This document shows, one piece after another, positions 28,137 through 36,191 of a stretch of DNA of 64,000 nt. Position numbers and translations under genes: made by a program. Numbering within the stretch: position 1 is the stretch's first letter; every line of letters starts with the position of its first letter. The notes under the pieces were generated by a model. It had not been told where the DNA came from. It ran no database searches and was given only the letters and a program-made list of their open reading frames with translations. Source of the DNA: Sphingobium yanoikuyae (GTDB lineage: Bacteria; Pseudomonadota; Alphaproteobacteria; Sphingomonadales; Sphingomonadaceae). The DNA is taken from NCBI RefSeq assembly GCF_034424525.1, contig NZ_CP139979.1:4363501-4427500 (forward strand), in the 5' to 3' direction.

Positions 28137-28451
28137 TCAATCCATGTGGAACAGCAGCGACAGCGGCCATTCCTTGGGCTGGTTGCTCGGCTGCACTTCC
28201 ATCAGCGGCGCCATATAATCCCACCAGCGCTTCATCACCGGATGGTCGGGCAGGCTGTCTCGGCTATTGTCCTCGCGCAGCTTCAGCACCGCGAACAGGC
28301 TCAGCGTCTCTTCGTCCAGGAAGATCGAATAGTCGTAGATGCCCGACTCGGTCAGCAGCGCCGACAGCTCGGGCCAGATCTCGTCATGGCGCTTGCGATA
28401 TTCCGCGACCACGCCGGGCTTGAGCTGCATCTTGAAGGCGTGGACGGACAT
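28137..28451 (-). CDS. rhaM: L-rhamnose mutarotase
   Basis: Interconverts the anomers of L-rhamnose, supplying the form used by the dehydrogenase. The 104-residue protein matches the family length: MSVHAFKMQLKPG, catalytic His22 in YRKRHDEIWPEL, and RWWDYMAPLM. AGGGGAGA precedes the ATG at 28451; the longer reading from 28514 would run through a promoter and inverted repeat, so it is rejected. It begins the rhaM-GH35-GH105-GH28-GH115 unit. Confidence 0.95.
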   Translation of the reverse strand: MSVHAFKMQLKPGVVAEYRKRHDEIWPELSALLTESGIYDYSIFLDEETLSLFAVLKLREDNSRDSLPDHPVMKRWWDYMAPLMEVQPSNQPKEWPLSLLFHMD

Positions 28452-28468
28452 CGGCTCTCCCCTGTGAA

Positions 28469-28479
28469 CCATATTATGG
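28469..28479. promoter_or_regulatory. Operator-like palindrome upstream of rhaM
   Basis: CCATA-T-TATGG, a perfect 11-bp palindrome 17 bases before the rhaM start. It resembles palindromes upstream of LRA3 (8083), the TonB receptor (31452, 31538) and the second IclR gene (35469). Confidence 0.5.
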
Positions 28480-28502
28480 AACTCGAAACCGATATTTGGG
28501 TA

Positions 28503-28550
28503 ACATCGTCCCACATGTTCGTCAAATGCTAAGAATGGGTGGGACGATGT
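28503..28550. repeat. Perfect 12-bp inverted repeat between GH28 and rhaM
   Basis: ACATCGTCCCAC at 28503-28514 and GTGGGACGATGT at 28539-28550, spaced by 24 bases, just after the GH28 stop. It could be a paired operator or a long-loop terminator for the GH28 transcript. CGTCCCAC also appears in the operator region at 35484. Confidence 0.6.
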
Positions 28551-28555
28551 CCGTT

Positions 28556-30100
28556 TCAGCGCGCCAGGATCGGGCTGTTGCGGATCGTCAGGCCGGCGAC
28601 ATCATCGAACAGCGCCGCTGGCCGCGCGTCCGGCGTCGCCGTCTCGGCGGAAAAGCGCTCGATCGTCAGCTGCTCGGCATGGCGCGCCCATAAGGCCCAA
28701 CTGGGCAGCACGCCGAACATGCTCGGTTCGGGATAGGCATCGGCCAGTTCGGCGGGCCTGCGCGCCGCATCCTGCGCGGTGCCGCCGCCCTGATAGACCA
28801 GATGCACGTCGCGCAGCGTCACGTCGCGCACCGGATGGCCCGGCAGGCCGGCAATGCTTGCGGCAAATCTGTGATCGATCCCGCGCGCATCCACCTCGCT
28901 GATCTCCACGCCGGTGATCGCGCCGATGCCGGTGCCATCCGGCCCGCGCCGCCGGTCGCCGATGCGCAGGAAGATCGGTGCGGTCGTCACCTCGCGCATC
29001 GTCAGCCGCCGCGCGACGATATTTTCCATGACCCCGCCATCGACCGTCTCCAGCGCCAGCCCACGGCAACGGGTGAAGCGGCAATCCTCGATCCGGATAT
29101 TGCGATATCCGCCATTGCTCTCGGTGCCGAGCTTGATGCGGCCGGTGACCCGGTCCTGGTCGGGTGCGATCTGCTGCGTGCTGCGTTTCGTGCCGTCCAG
29201 CATCGATCCCATGTCATAACCGGACACGTCGCAGTCGCGGATCAGGATATTCTCCGATGCGATCGCCCGACCCAGCGCATAGCTGCTCTTGACGACGATG
29301 CCGTCATCATTGGGCGAATTGACCCGGCAGCGTTCCACCACCACGTCGCGCACGCAGTCCAGGTCGATACCGTCGCGTTCGGTGTCGATCGCCAGATCGT
29401 CGATGCGCAATTGCTGCGTGCCGGTCGCGATGATCGCGAAATGCCCGCCCTTCAGGATCGAAAAGCCGCTCAAATGAATGTTGCGGCCGTTCTTCAGCGC
29501 AATCGCCTTGTTGCCAAGGCCATTCATCTTCGCAGCATCGGGCTCCAGCTCGGCAATCTGCGCGTCGCTCATGCCGCGCATCGACAGCGGCCGTTCGCCC
29601 GCCTGCTTCTTCCAGCGCGCGCCCGGCCCGTCGCGGGTCAGGCCCAGGCCGTGGATCATGCCGGGGCCAAGAATCGCGACCTCGACCAGATCCTCGCCCC
29701 AGATCAGGCTATTGTGCCAATGGCTATGGCCGAAATCCTGGTAAAGCTGGTCGATCCCCGTCTCGGGCAAATCATAGCGCCCGGCATGGCGCGCCGGATC
29801 GGCCGCCTCGATCACCGCGCCTTCGCCGATGACCAGGGTGACATGGCTTTTCAGCCGGATCGAGAAGCAGAGATAGCGGCCGCGCGGCAGCAGCACCGTG
29901 CCGCCACCCGCCTGCGACGCGGCCAGGATCGCCGCATTGATCGCATCGCTGTCGATCGCGATGCCGTCGCCGCGCGCGCCATGATCGCGCACGTCGAACC
30001 GCCGCGTCGCATGACCGGCAAAGGGAAAGGCGGTGCCGGGCGCCAGCAGCGCGCCGGCGGCCAGGCCCAGGCTCATCTCGCGCCGGCTCATCTCCAGCAT
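28556..30100 (-). CDS. Exported GH28 polygalacturonase/rhamnogalacturonase-like protein
   Basis: Second GH28 beta-helix enzyme, 514 residues, with a Tat-like signal (SRREMSLGLAAGALLAPG). It shares long stretches with the protein at 22381-23961: ERDGIDLDCVRD, NSPNDDGIVVKSSYALG, GRIKLGTESNGGYRN, ALETVDGGVMEN. As in that protein, the usual GHG motif is not evident. It follows the CE12-like gene by three bases, so backbone deacetylation and hydrolysis are probably co-expressed. Confidence 0.88.
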   Translation of the reverse strand: MLEMSRREMSLGLAAGALLAPGTAFPFAGHATRRFDVRDHGARGDGIAIDSDAINAAILAASQAGGGTVLLPRGRYLCFSIRLKSHVTLVIGEGAVIEAADPARHAGRYDLPETGIDQLYQDFGHSHWHNSLIWGEDLVEVAILGPGMIHGLGLTRDGPGARWKKQAGERPLSMRGMSDAQIAELEPDAAKMNGLGNKAIALKNGRNIHLSGFSILKGGHFAIIATGTQQLRIDDLAIDTERDGIDLDCVRDVVVERCRVNSPNDDGIVVKSSYALGRAIASENILIRDCDVSGYDMGSMLDGTKRSTQQIAPDQDRVTGRIKLGTESNGGYRNIRIEDCRFTRCRGLALETVDGGVMENIVARRLTMREVTTAPIFLRIGDRRRGPDGTGIGAITGVEISEVDARGIDHRFAASIAGLPGHPVRDVTLRDVHLVYQGGGTAQDAARRPAELADAYPEPSMFGVLPSWALWARHAEQLTIERFSAETATPDARPAALFDDVAGLTIRNSPILAR

Positions 30101-30103
30101 GGC

Positions 30104-31315
30104 TCAGTTGCCCGCCGGACGCACATCGCTATGCGCGCGGCTCGGCACGATCGCCGCTTGAGCTGCGCTCGGCGGTTGGGCCGGCACAAAGGGTGCGGCC
30201 ACGACATGGGGCGCCAGTTCGGGGATCTGCGCCCTGATCCGCTCGGCCACCGCGCTCGCCAGCAGCCAGGCGCCATAATTATCATGATGGGTCTTGTCCT
30301 TGCCGCCATCATTGAAGGCGGTGGGCGCGACCTGCGGCCCCAGCGCTTCATAAATGGCGCGGCTGTCGGCATTGAGGTCGATCAGCGGCACCCGTTCCTC
30401 AGCCGCCAGCTTGCGCACCGCATCGGCATAGCTGCCCAGCGTATCCTTGATGTGGCCATTCTCGTCGAAATTGCGCCGTTCGGGGGACGTCACCAGCGCC
30501 GCATGGGCGCCGCGCCGCCGCGCCTCGGCGATATAGGCGCGCAGATAGGCGGGGTAGGTGGTGGCCGCATCGGCATAGGTTTGCGGCCATTCCTGTTTCT
30601 GGTCATTATGGCCGAACTGGATGAACAGCCAGTCGCCCGGCTTCACCGCCGACAGCAGCTTGTCGAAGCGCAGGTCGGTGAGGAAGGATTTGAGCGTCGC
30701 ACCCGACTTGGCATGGTTGGCGACCGCGACATTGCCGTCCAGCATTACGGGGAGCATCTGGCCCCAGCTCGCTGCCGGCTCGGCCGCCTGATCGGTGACG
30801 GTCGAATCGCCTGCGAGGAAAATCGTGGGCGCGCTCACCGGTTCGATCGTCACCGAAGCGACCTGCGGCTTGCCCAGAAATTCCAGCGTCAGCCGGTCGT
30901 CCCACGTATATTCGCGCGCGTCGCCCGCAGTGATCCGCACGGCCGTTCCGCCCGGTGCATTGGCGGGCGGCGGCGGCAGGGCAGGGCTGCGGACATTGAC
31001 CAGAAACTGCCGCTCGACGAACTGCCCCTTCTTGGTCGCGACATTGCGCAGCATCAGCCGCCGCGCCTCCGCCTTGACCGTGGTTTCGCCGGCTGTCTTG
31101 CGGTTGCCCAGCGTCAGCGTCACCCGATAGGTGCCGTCGGGCACCGCCACCGAAAACAGGAAGTCATCGTCCGTGCTGCCCGGTTCCATGCCATGGCCGC
31201 CGGCCTGATAGGGCGTCTGCCGTGTGGCACTGCCCGCCGACAGGTCGAAGGATTGCGGCGCGGCGATGGAGGATCCTGCCATCAGGATCAGGGCAAGGCT
31301 GGTGCTGAGCGGCAT
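30104..31315 (-). CDS. Two-domain rhamnogalacturonan acetylesterase-like SGNH hydrolase
   Basis: A 403-residue exported esterase: signal peptide MPLSTSLALILMAGSSIAAP, an N-terminal beta-sandwich (about 20-165, galactose-binding-like) and a CE12-type SGNH domain with FLAGDSTVTDQ, HAKSGATLKSF, IQFGHNDQKQEWP and a C-terminal DKTHHDNYGA providing Asp and His. The ATG at 31315 is chosen over 31372 because the signal peptide starts there and AGGATG lies upstream. It heads the leftward unit and is divergent from the TonB receptor. Confidence 0.87.
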   Translation of the reverse strand: MPLSTSLALILMAGSSIAAPQSFDLSAGSATRQTPYQAGGHGMEPGSTDDDFLFSVAVPDGTYRVTLTLGNRKTAGETTVKAEARRLMLRNVATKKGQFVERQFLVNVRSPALPPPPANAPGGTAVRITAGDAREYTWDDRLTLEFLGKPQVASVTIEPVSAPTIFLAGDSTVTDQAAEPAASWGQMLPVMLDGNVAVANHAKSGATLKSFLTDLRFDKLLSAVKPGDWLFIQFGHNDQKQEWPQTYADAATTYPAYLRAYIAEARRRGAHAALVTSPERRNFDENGHIKDTLGSYADAVRKLAAEERVPLIDLNADSRAIYEALGPQVAPTAFNDGGKDKTHHDNYGAWLLASAVAERIRAQIPELAPHVVAAPFVPAQPPSAAQAAIVPSRAHSDVRPAGN

Positions 31316-31643
31316 GACGCAAACATCCTGAGCGAGACAAATAGGGGAGCGCGCCAAGACGCGCTCCCCCAAGAAAACCGCCCGTGCAGAGGCGGAAGCA
31401 GGAATCCGGTCGCGATCACGATGGGATCGGTCTCATAAATTGATAGCATGATCCATATATAGGGAAAAAATTCCGGTCAATCCCTCCCTGCAACCAATGC
31501 GATCAGCGTCATGGCGGTCCACAGTGTGGAACTTGCGATCATATTATGATTTTTATGGAAATGTCGTGAAATATAATATAGTGTGACACAAAATTTCACA
31601 TAGTGGGAATGCTGGCGAGGGCCGGCACATTGGGGAGGAAGTC
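31316..31643. promoter_or_regulatory. Divergent control region between the CE12 operon and the TonB receptor
   Basis: This 328-bp AT-rich gap has no gene. It contains a GC hairpin (31344-31369), palindrome-like TCCATATATAGGGA at 31452-31465, perfect ATCATA-T-TATGAT at 31538-31550, a TATAAT at 31572-31577, and TGTGA-N9-TCACA just after it at about 31582-31600. GGGGAGGAAG precedes the receptor ATG. Dual control by an IclR-type regulator is inferred. Confidence 0.55.
31344..31369 (-). terminator. Hairpin in the 5' leader of the leftward CE12 unit
   Basis: GGGGAGCGCG-CCAAGA-CGCGCTCCCC, ten perfect pairs. Read leftward it is followed by TATTTGTC, so it looks like a weak intrinsic terminator or attenuator ahead of the CE12 start at 31315. 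Function is inferred. Confidence 0.45.
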
Positions 31644-34586
31644 ATGATCGAGCATTACAGCCGTATTGCGTCCGCGCGCCGTTCGTCGGTGATCGCGCTG
31701 GCCGTTGCCATGATGGCGGGCGCGCCGGCCTTGGCGCAGGACCAGGCGCCGCAGGCACAACCTGACCAGGAAAATGCCGACATCGTCGTCACCGGCTTCC
31801 GCGCCTCGCTCAACAGCGCGCTCAGCATGAAGCGGCAGGAAGCCGCCGCGATCGACTCTATCGTCGCCGAAGATATCGGCAAGTTCCCCGACTCCAACCT
31901 CGCCGAATCGATGCAGCGCGTGCCGGGCATCGCGCTCCAGCGCGGCGATGGCGGCGAAGGCCGCAACATCTCGGTCCGCGGCCTTGGCCCGGCCTTCACC
32001 CGCACCCGCATCAACGGCATGGAAGGCACGTCGCAGACCGGCTCGTCGGACATTTACGGCGCCGGCAATAATGGCCGCAGCTTCGACTTCAACGTCTTCC
32101 CGACCGAAATCTTCTCGGCCCTGTCGGTGCGCAAGACCCCCTCGGCCGATGTCGAGGAAGGCTCGCTCGGCGCGACGGTCGATCTGAGCGCGCCCAAGCC
32201 GATGGAGCAGAAGGAGGATTTCGTCCTCTCGATGACTGCGCGCGGCGTCTATAACGAGCTGTCGAAGGAGGTCGATCCGCGTGCCTCGCTGCTGGTATCG
32301 AAGAAGTTCGGCGACAGCGGCTTCGGCATCCTCGGCTCGGTCGCCTATCAGAAGCGGCATATCCGCGAAGTCGGCTATTCGGCGGTGGACATCCTGTCGG
32401 CCAATACCAATGGCGGTTTCTGCTCGCCGGTCGGCTTCGCGCTGCAGAACCCGGCCGACAATGCCGCCAAGGGCGCCGATGCGCTCAATTGCTCGACCGG
32501 CAATCCGCGCACCAGCACCAGCGCCGCCTATCAGGCCATCTATGATCTGCGTCGCGACGACCTGCCCAACACGCCGGGCAGCGGCGCCTTCCTGCCGCGC
32601 ATTCCGCGCTACCTCAATTCGGAACAGAATCAGGAACGGATCGGCGGGTCGCTGACCCTGCAGTTCAACCCCGACGACGATACCGACATCTCGCTCGACA
32701 TGCTTTATTCGCGGTTCGAGGTGACCCGGCGCGACAATTATATCGCCGCCATCTCCTTCGCCCGCTCGGCCGCCAACAACGGCCAGCCGATGACCTCCGT
32801 GCGCGATATCGAGTTCGACGAGAATGGCTCGCTGGTCCAGGGCGTGTTCGACGGCGTCGACGTCCGTTCCGAAGGGCTGGTCGATCATTTCGTTTCGACC
32901 TTCAAGCAGGCCAACCTCAACTTCCGCCGTCGCCTCAACGACAGCCTGGAACTGAGCGGCATCGTCGGTTTCAACCGCTCCATCTGGGACGGCAAGAAGC
33001 GTCTCCAGACCTTCATGGACGCGATCGACACCGATGGTTTCTCGATCGACTATAGCAAGGGCGGCACCACCCCGACCTTGGGCTTCGGCATCGACGTCAA
33101 TGACCCCGCCAGCTTCAACTATGCGCCGGGCCGTTCTGACGGCACCGTGCTGGGTGGCTTCAGCTATCAGGGCAAGCCGTCGAAGAACACCACCGACAAC
33201 ATGACCGCCGACATCAACCTCAAATGGACGGTCAGCGACGCCTTCTCGATCAAGGGCGGCGCGCAATATCGGCGCAGCAATTTCCTTTCGACCTTCCTGC
33301 GTCCCTATAATGCCGATACCGTGGTGCGGGCGCTGCCGGCCGGCACGACGCTGGCCGATATCACCACCACCATCACCGGCGTCGACAAGCTGTGGGGCCA
33401 TGGCGCCCCGTCCAGCTGGGCGGCGATCGATCCCGACAAATGGGCCGATACCTTCGGCTTCGACGATGTCCGCTATTGCGGCGTCGAATGTGGCGGCGGC
33501 CGCAGCCGCGTGCGCGAAGAGGTCATGAGCAGCTATCTCATGGCCAATTTCGATCTCAGCGATGCGATCGGCTTCGGCATTCGCGGTGACGTCGGCATGC
33601 GCTACGTCAAGACCGACATGCTGTCGTCGGGCTATATCGCCGTGGCGCAGGCCAGCTCGCCGACGGGTCTGACCGGCCAGTTCGCCGCCGCCAGCAACAG
33701 CTATGACGATTGGCTGCCCTCGGCGAACATCGTCGTCGAACCGGTCGAGAATGTCCTGGTCCGCTTCTCCGGCGCGAAGGTCATGGCCCGTCCGGAACTC
33801 GGCCTGTTGACCCCGACCAGCGGCGTCAATCCGGTCACTCGCGTCGGCAATGTCAACAATCCGTTCCTCGACCCGATCCGCGCCAACACCTTCGACGTCG
33901 CGGTCGAATGGTATTTCCGCCCCGGTTCGCTGCTCTCGGCCGCCTTCTTCTACAAGGACATCAAGAGCTTCATCCAGAATGTGAACAGCCAGATCCCGTT
34001 CAACCAGCTCGGCCTTCCCAATGCCCTGCTGGAAAACAGCAACACCTTGCCGGATGAGCTGTTCACCGTGTCGCAGCCGTTCAACACGCCAGGCGGCAAG
34101 CTCAAGGGCATCGAGCTCAATGCCCAGATTCCCTTCACCTTCCTCGACGGCTTCTTCAGCAATTTCGGCGTGCTGGCCAACTACACCCATGTCACGTCGA
34201 AGATCGACTATATCCTCGCCAGCGTGAACGGCGTGCCGACCGTGACGACCACGGCGGACCTGGTCGGCCTGTCGCCCAACACCGCGTCGGGCACGCTCTA
34301 TTATGAGGATGACAAATTCTCGATCCGCACCACCGGCAACTTCCGTGACAAGTTCATCCGCGGCATTCCGGCCTCGCCCGGCAGCGACCTTCAGGGCAAT
34401 GCCAAGACCTTCTACATGGATGCGTCGGCCAGCTATAATGTCACCGATCGCCTGAAGATCATCGTCGAGGCGCAGAATCTGACCGACGAACAGAACCGCC
34501 TCTATATCGACAGCCAGCGTCAGGACACGCTGTTCGAAACCCGCATCGGTCGCACCTTCACCTTCGGCGTGACCTACCGGATGTAA
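31644..34586 (+). CDS. TonB-dependent receptor, Xanthomonas/Caulobacter carbohydrate type
   Basis: Outer-membrane TonB-dependent receptor of 980 residues, probably importing rhamnogalacturonan or arabinogalactan oligosaccharides. A signal peptide ends at ALAQ near residue 32. The TonB box region ADIVVTGFRASL is followed by the plug (PDSNLAESMQRVPGIALQR, NISVRGLGPAFTRTRING) and a 22-strand barrel ending in the typical aromatic TFTFGVTYRM. A strong GGGGAGGAA ribosome site precedes the ATG. It is divergent from the CE12-GH28 unit and followed by an intrinsic terminator. Confidence 0.93.
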   Translation: MIEHYSRIASARRSSVIALAVAMMAGAPALAQDQAPQAQPDQENADIVVTGFRASLNSALSMKRQEAAAIDSIVAEDIGKFPDSNLAESMQRVPGIALQRGDGGEGRNISVRGLGPAFTRTRINGMEGTSQTGSSDIYGAGNNGRSFDFNVFPTEIFSALSVRKTPSADVEEGSLGATVDLSAPKPMEQKEDFVLSMTARGVYNELSKEVDPRASLLVSKKFGDSGFGILGSVAYQKRHIREVGYSAVDILSANTNGGFCSPVGFALQNPADNAAKGADALNCSTGNPRTSTSAAYQAIYDLRRDDLPNTPGSGAFLPRIPRYLNSEQNQERIGGSLTLQFNPDDDTDISLDMLYSRFEVTRRDNYIAAISFARSAANNGQPMTSVRDIEFDENGSLVQGVFDGVDVRSEGLVDHFVSTFKQANLNFRRRLNDSLELSGIVGFNRSIWDGKKRLQTFMDAIDTDGFSIDYSKGGTTPTLGFGIDVNDPASFNYAPGRSDGTVLGGFSYQGKPSKNTTDNMTADINLKWTVSDAFSIKGGAQYRRSNFLSTFLRPYNADTVVRALPAGTTLADITTTITGVDKLWGHGAPSSWAAIDPDKWADTFGFDDVRYCGVECGGGRSRVREEVMSSYLMANFDLSDAIGFGIRGDVGMRYVKTDMLSSGYIAVAQASSPTGLTGQFAAASNSYDDWLPSANIVVEPVENVLVRFSGAKVMARPELGLLTPTSGVNPVTRVGNVNNPFLDPIRANTFDVAVEWYFRPGSLLSAAFFYKDIKSFIQNVNSQIPFNQLGLPNALLENSNTLPDELFTVSQPFNTPGGKLKGIELNAQIPFTFLDGFFSNFGVLANYTHVTSKIDYILASVNGVPTVTTTADLVGLSPNTASGTLYYEDDKFSIRTTGNFRDKFIRGIPASPGSDLQGNAKTFYMDASASYNVTDRLKIIVEAQNLTDEQNRLYIDSQRQDTLFETRIGRTFTFGVTYRM

Positions 34587-34611
34587 TTTCCCAGTCCTCC
34601 CCAACCTCAAA

Positions 34612-34647
34612 GGGCACGGCTACCGTTGGTAACCGTGCCCATTTTCT
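34612..34647 (+). terminator. Rho-independent terminator after the TonB receptor
   Basis: GGGCACGG-C-TACC-GTTG-GGTA-A-CCGTGCCC stem at 34612-34640 followed by ATTTTCTT. It begins 25 bases after the receptor stop. Confidence 0.85.
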
Positions 34648-34667
34648 TATCCGGGACGAAAGGAAAT

Positions 34668-35444
34668 TCAGCGCTGGCCGCTGAAGCCCACCGCGGCGCT
34701 GATCTGTTCGGCCGACTTCATCACCTGCTCGGCCAGGGCCGGGCGGACATCGTCGGTCAGATAATGGGCCGCGCTCGCGATCGAGATGGCGACGCAGATC
34801 TGCCCCTTGGCATCGCGCACCGGCACCGCGATCGACCGCACGCCATCGCCCAGTTCGCTGTCGTGCAGCACTTCGCCGCGCGCCTTGTGGATGCGCATCT
34901 CGGCAATATAGGCGTCGATCTGCGCCCGACTGGCCTCGCCGCCCTTGGCCTCGACATAGAGCCGTTCCCAGGTCGCCTCATCCTCGTCCAGCAGCAGCGC
35001 CTTGCCCAGGCCCGTTTCGGCGACCGGACGACGATCGCCCGGCGCGGTCGCGACGCGCAGCCGCTGGTTGCCGGTCACCCGGTCCAGATGGCGCGACCAG
35101 TCGCCCTCGCGCTTGCCCACGAACACGCAGAAGCCGGTCTTTTCCGACAGCAATTCCATGAACGGGCGGGCGACACGGACATAGTCGATCTGCTCGGTCG
35201 CCAGCACGCCCAACTGCAACAGCTTGGGGCCAAGCGCAAAGCCGTTGCGCGTTACCGCCAGATAGTCGCGCGATTTCAGCGCCTGCACCAGCCGGTGCGC
35301 GGTGGTCTTGCTCATGCCCAGCTTGCGGGCGAGATCGGCGGCGCGGATCGGCCCGTCGATCACCTCGTCCATGATATCGAGCGCGCGCATCAGCGTCTGC
35401 GTGCCCTTAACGCCCTGTTCCTGCTTCTCTTCGCCATCTTGCAT
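34668..35444 (-). CDS. IclR-family transcriptional regulator (second copy in locus)
   Basis: A 258-residue IclR regulator with winged helix QTLMRALDIMDEVI...MSKTTAHRLVQAL and an effector domain from about residue 80. It resembles the regulator at 7158-7985 along its length. The ATG at 35444 (MQDGEEKQEQG) is preferred; the longer reading to 35513 would translate two operator-like palindromes at 35469-35500. It converges on the TonB receptor gene and probably regulates it and itself. Confidence 0.88.
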   Translation of the reverse strand: MQDGEEKQEQGVKGTQTLMRALDIMDEVIDGPIRAADLARKLGMSKTTAHRLVQALKSRDYLAVTRNGFALGPKLLQLGVLATEQIDYVRVARPFMELLSEKTGFCVFVGKREGDWSRHLDRVTGNQRLRVATAPGDRRPVAETGLGKALLLDEDEATWERLYVEAKGGEASRAQIDAYIAEMRIHKARGEVLHDSELGDGVRSIAVPVRDAKGQICVAISIASAAHYLTDDVRPALAEQVMKSAEQISAAVGFSGQR

Positions 35445-35468
35445 ATGTTTTTTCGCTTCCTGTTTTCG

Positions 35469-35500
35469 TCCCATATATAGGGTCGTCCCACATATCGGAA
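35469..35500. promoter_or_regulatory. Tandem operator-like palindromes upstream of the second IclR gene
   Basis: TCCCATATATAGGGT (35469-35483) and TCCCACATATCGGAA (35486-35500) lie 17 bases apart, start to start, and 25-56 bases before the proposed IclR start. This arrangement fits autoregulation. The same pattern is seen upstream of other operons in the locus. Confidence 0.6.
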
Positions 35501-35550
35501 ACGAATTTCGCAATGACGGAGCGAAGATCGCGATCAGCCCAAAAACATAA

Positions 35551-35578
35551 GGGCCCGCCGATCGAAATCGGCGGGCCC
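35551..35578 (-). terminator. Rho-independent terminator after pal
   Basis: GGGCCCGCCGAT-CGAA-ATCGGCGGGCCC, a twelve-pair stem with a stable tetraloop. Read leftward it is followed by TTATGTTTTTGG. It ends the ybgC-tol-pal operon. Confidence 0.85.
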
Positions 35579-35606
35579 ATAGCCGTCAGTCGCGACCCGA
35601 CGGGGA

Positions 35607-36119
35607 TCAATATTGGACGGTAACGGTCACTGCGCGGCGGTTCTGCGCCCAGCTTGCCTCGTCCGAACCCAGAGCCGCCGGCCGTTCCTTGCCATAGCTC
35701 ACGGTGTTGATGCGGCTGGGCGAAATGCCCAGCGAAGCGAGATAATTTTTGGCCGCATTGGCGCGACGGTCGCCCAGCGCGATATTGTAATCGCGGGTGC
35801 CGCGTTCGTCGGCATGGCCCTCGATGGTGATGCGGACATTGGGGTTCTGCTGCAGCCAGGCGGCCTGGCTCTGCAGCGTCGCCTGATCCTCGGCATCGAC
35901 ATCATATTGGTCGAGGCCAAAGAAGATGCGGTCGGACGACACCGACGCGACGAAATCTTCCTGGCTGCCCTTGACCGGACCGGTCTGGCCGACCGGACCG
36001 CCCGTCTGGGTCGTGTCGCTGCCACCCGGCGCCGGCGGCAGTTCGGCCGGCGGCTTCTTCGAGCAGGCGGCGAGGGCCAGGACGGCGGTTGCCATGAGCA
36101 GGGGCCGGGTGATCTTCAT
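35607..36119 (-). CDS. pal: Peptidoglycan-associated lipoprotein
   Basis: Outer-membrane lipoprotein that binds peptidoglycan and TolB in the Tol-Pal complex, needed for outer-membrane constriction at division. Lipobox LAAC gives Cys19 as the lipidated residue. A proline/glycine-rich linker leads to the OmpA-like domain (about 60-168) with ITIEGHADERGTRDYNIALGD and the C-terminal RRAVTVTVQY. It is 170 residues, as expected. A possible own promoter lies upstream at 36192. Confidence 0.96.
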   Translation of the reverse strand: MKITRPLLMATAVLALAACSKKPPAELPPAPGGSDTTQTGGPVGQTGPVKGSQEDFVASVSSDRIFFGLDQYDVDAEDQATLQSQAAWLQQNPNVRITIEGHADERGTRDYNIALGDRRANAAKNYLASLGISPSRINTVSYGKERPAALGSDEASWAQNRRAVTVTVQY

Positions 36120-36191
36120 CGGGGTCTCCTAAGGATATCGCCATTCTGCCACCCGGACGGGCAACAGCATGGTTGGTAAAAATCGTTACGC

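Noticed and set aside
25253..28423. A 1056-codon open frame opposite the GH35 gene
   Set aside because: It is the antisense of a well-conserved GH35 protein; long antisense frames are expected at this GC content and its translation is low-complexity with no domain.
28452..28514. An N-terminal extension of RhaM starting at 28514
   Set aside because: It would translate the operator-like palindrome and half of an inverted repeat; the start at 28451 has a strong ribosome site and gives the normal 104 residues.
28802..31438. An 878-codon open frame opposite the second GH28 and the CE12-like gene
   Set aside because: Antisense shadow crossing two real genes and a control region.
31582..31600. CRP site TGTGA-N9-TCACA before the TonB receptor
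   Set aside because: CRP needs six bases between the half-sites; here there are nine, so it is kept only as a generic inverted motif.
31596..34610. A 1004-codon open frame opposite the TonB receptor
   Set aside because: Shadow of the receptor gene; no ribosome site or recognisable domain.
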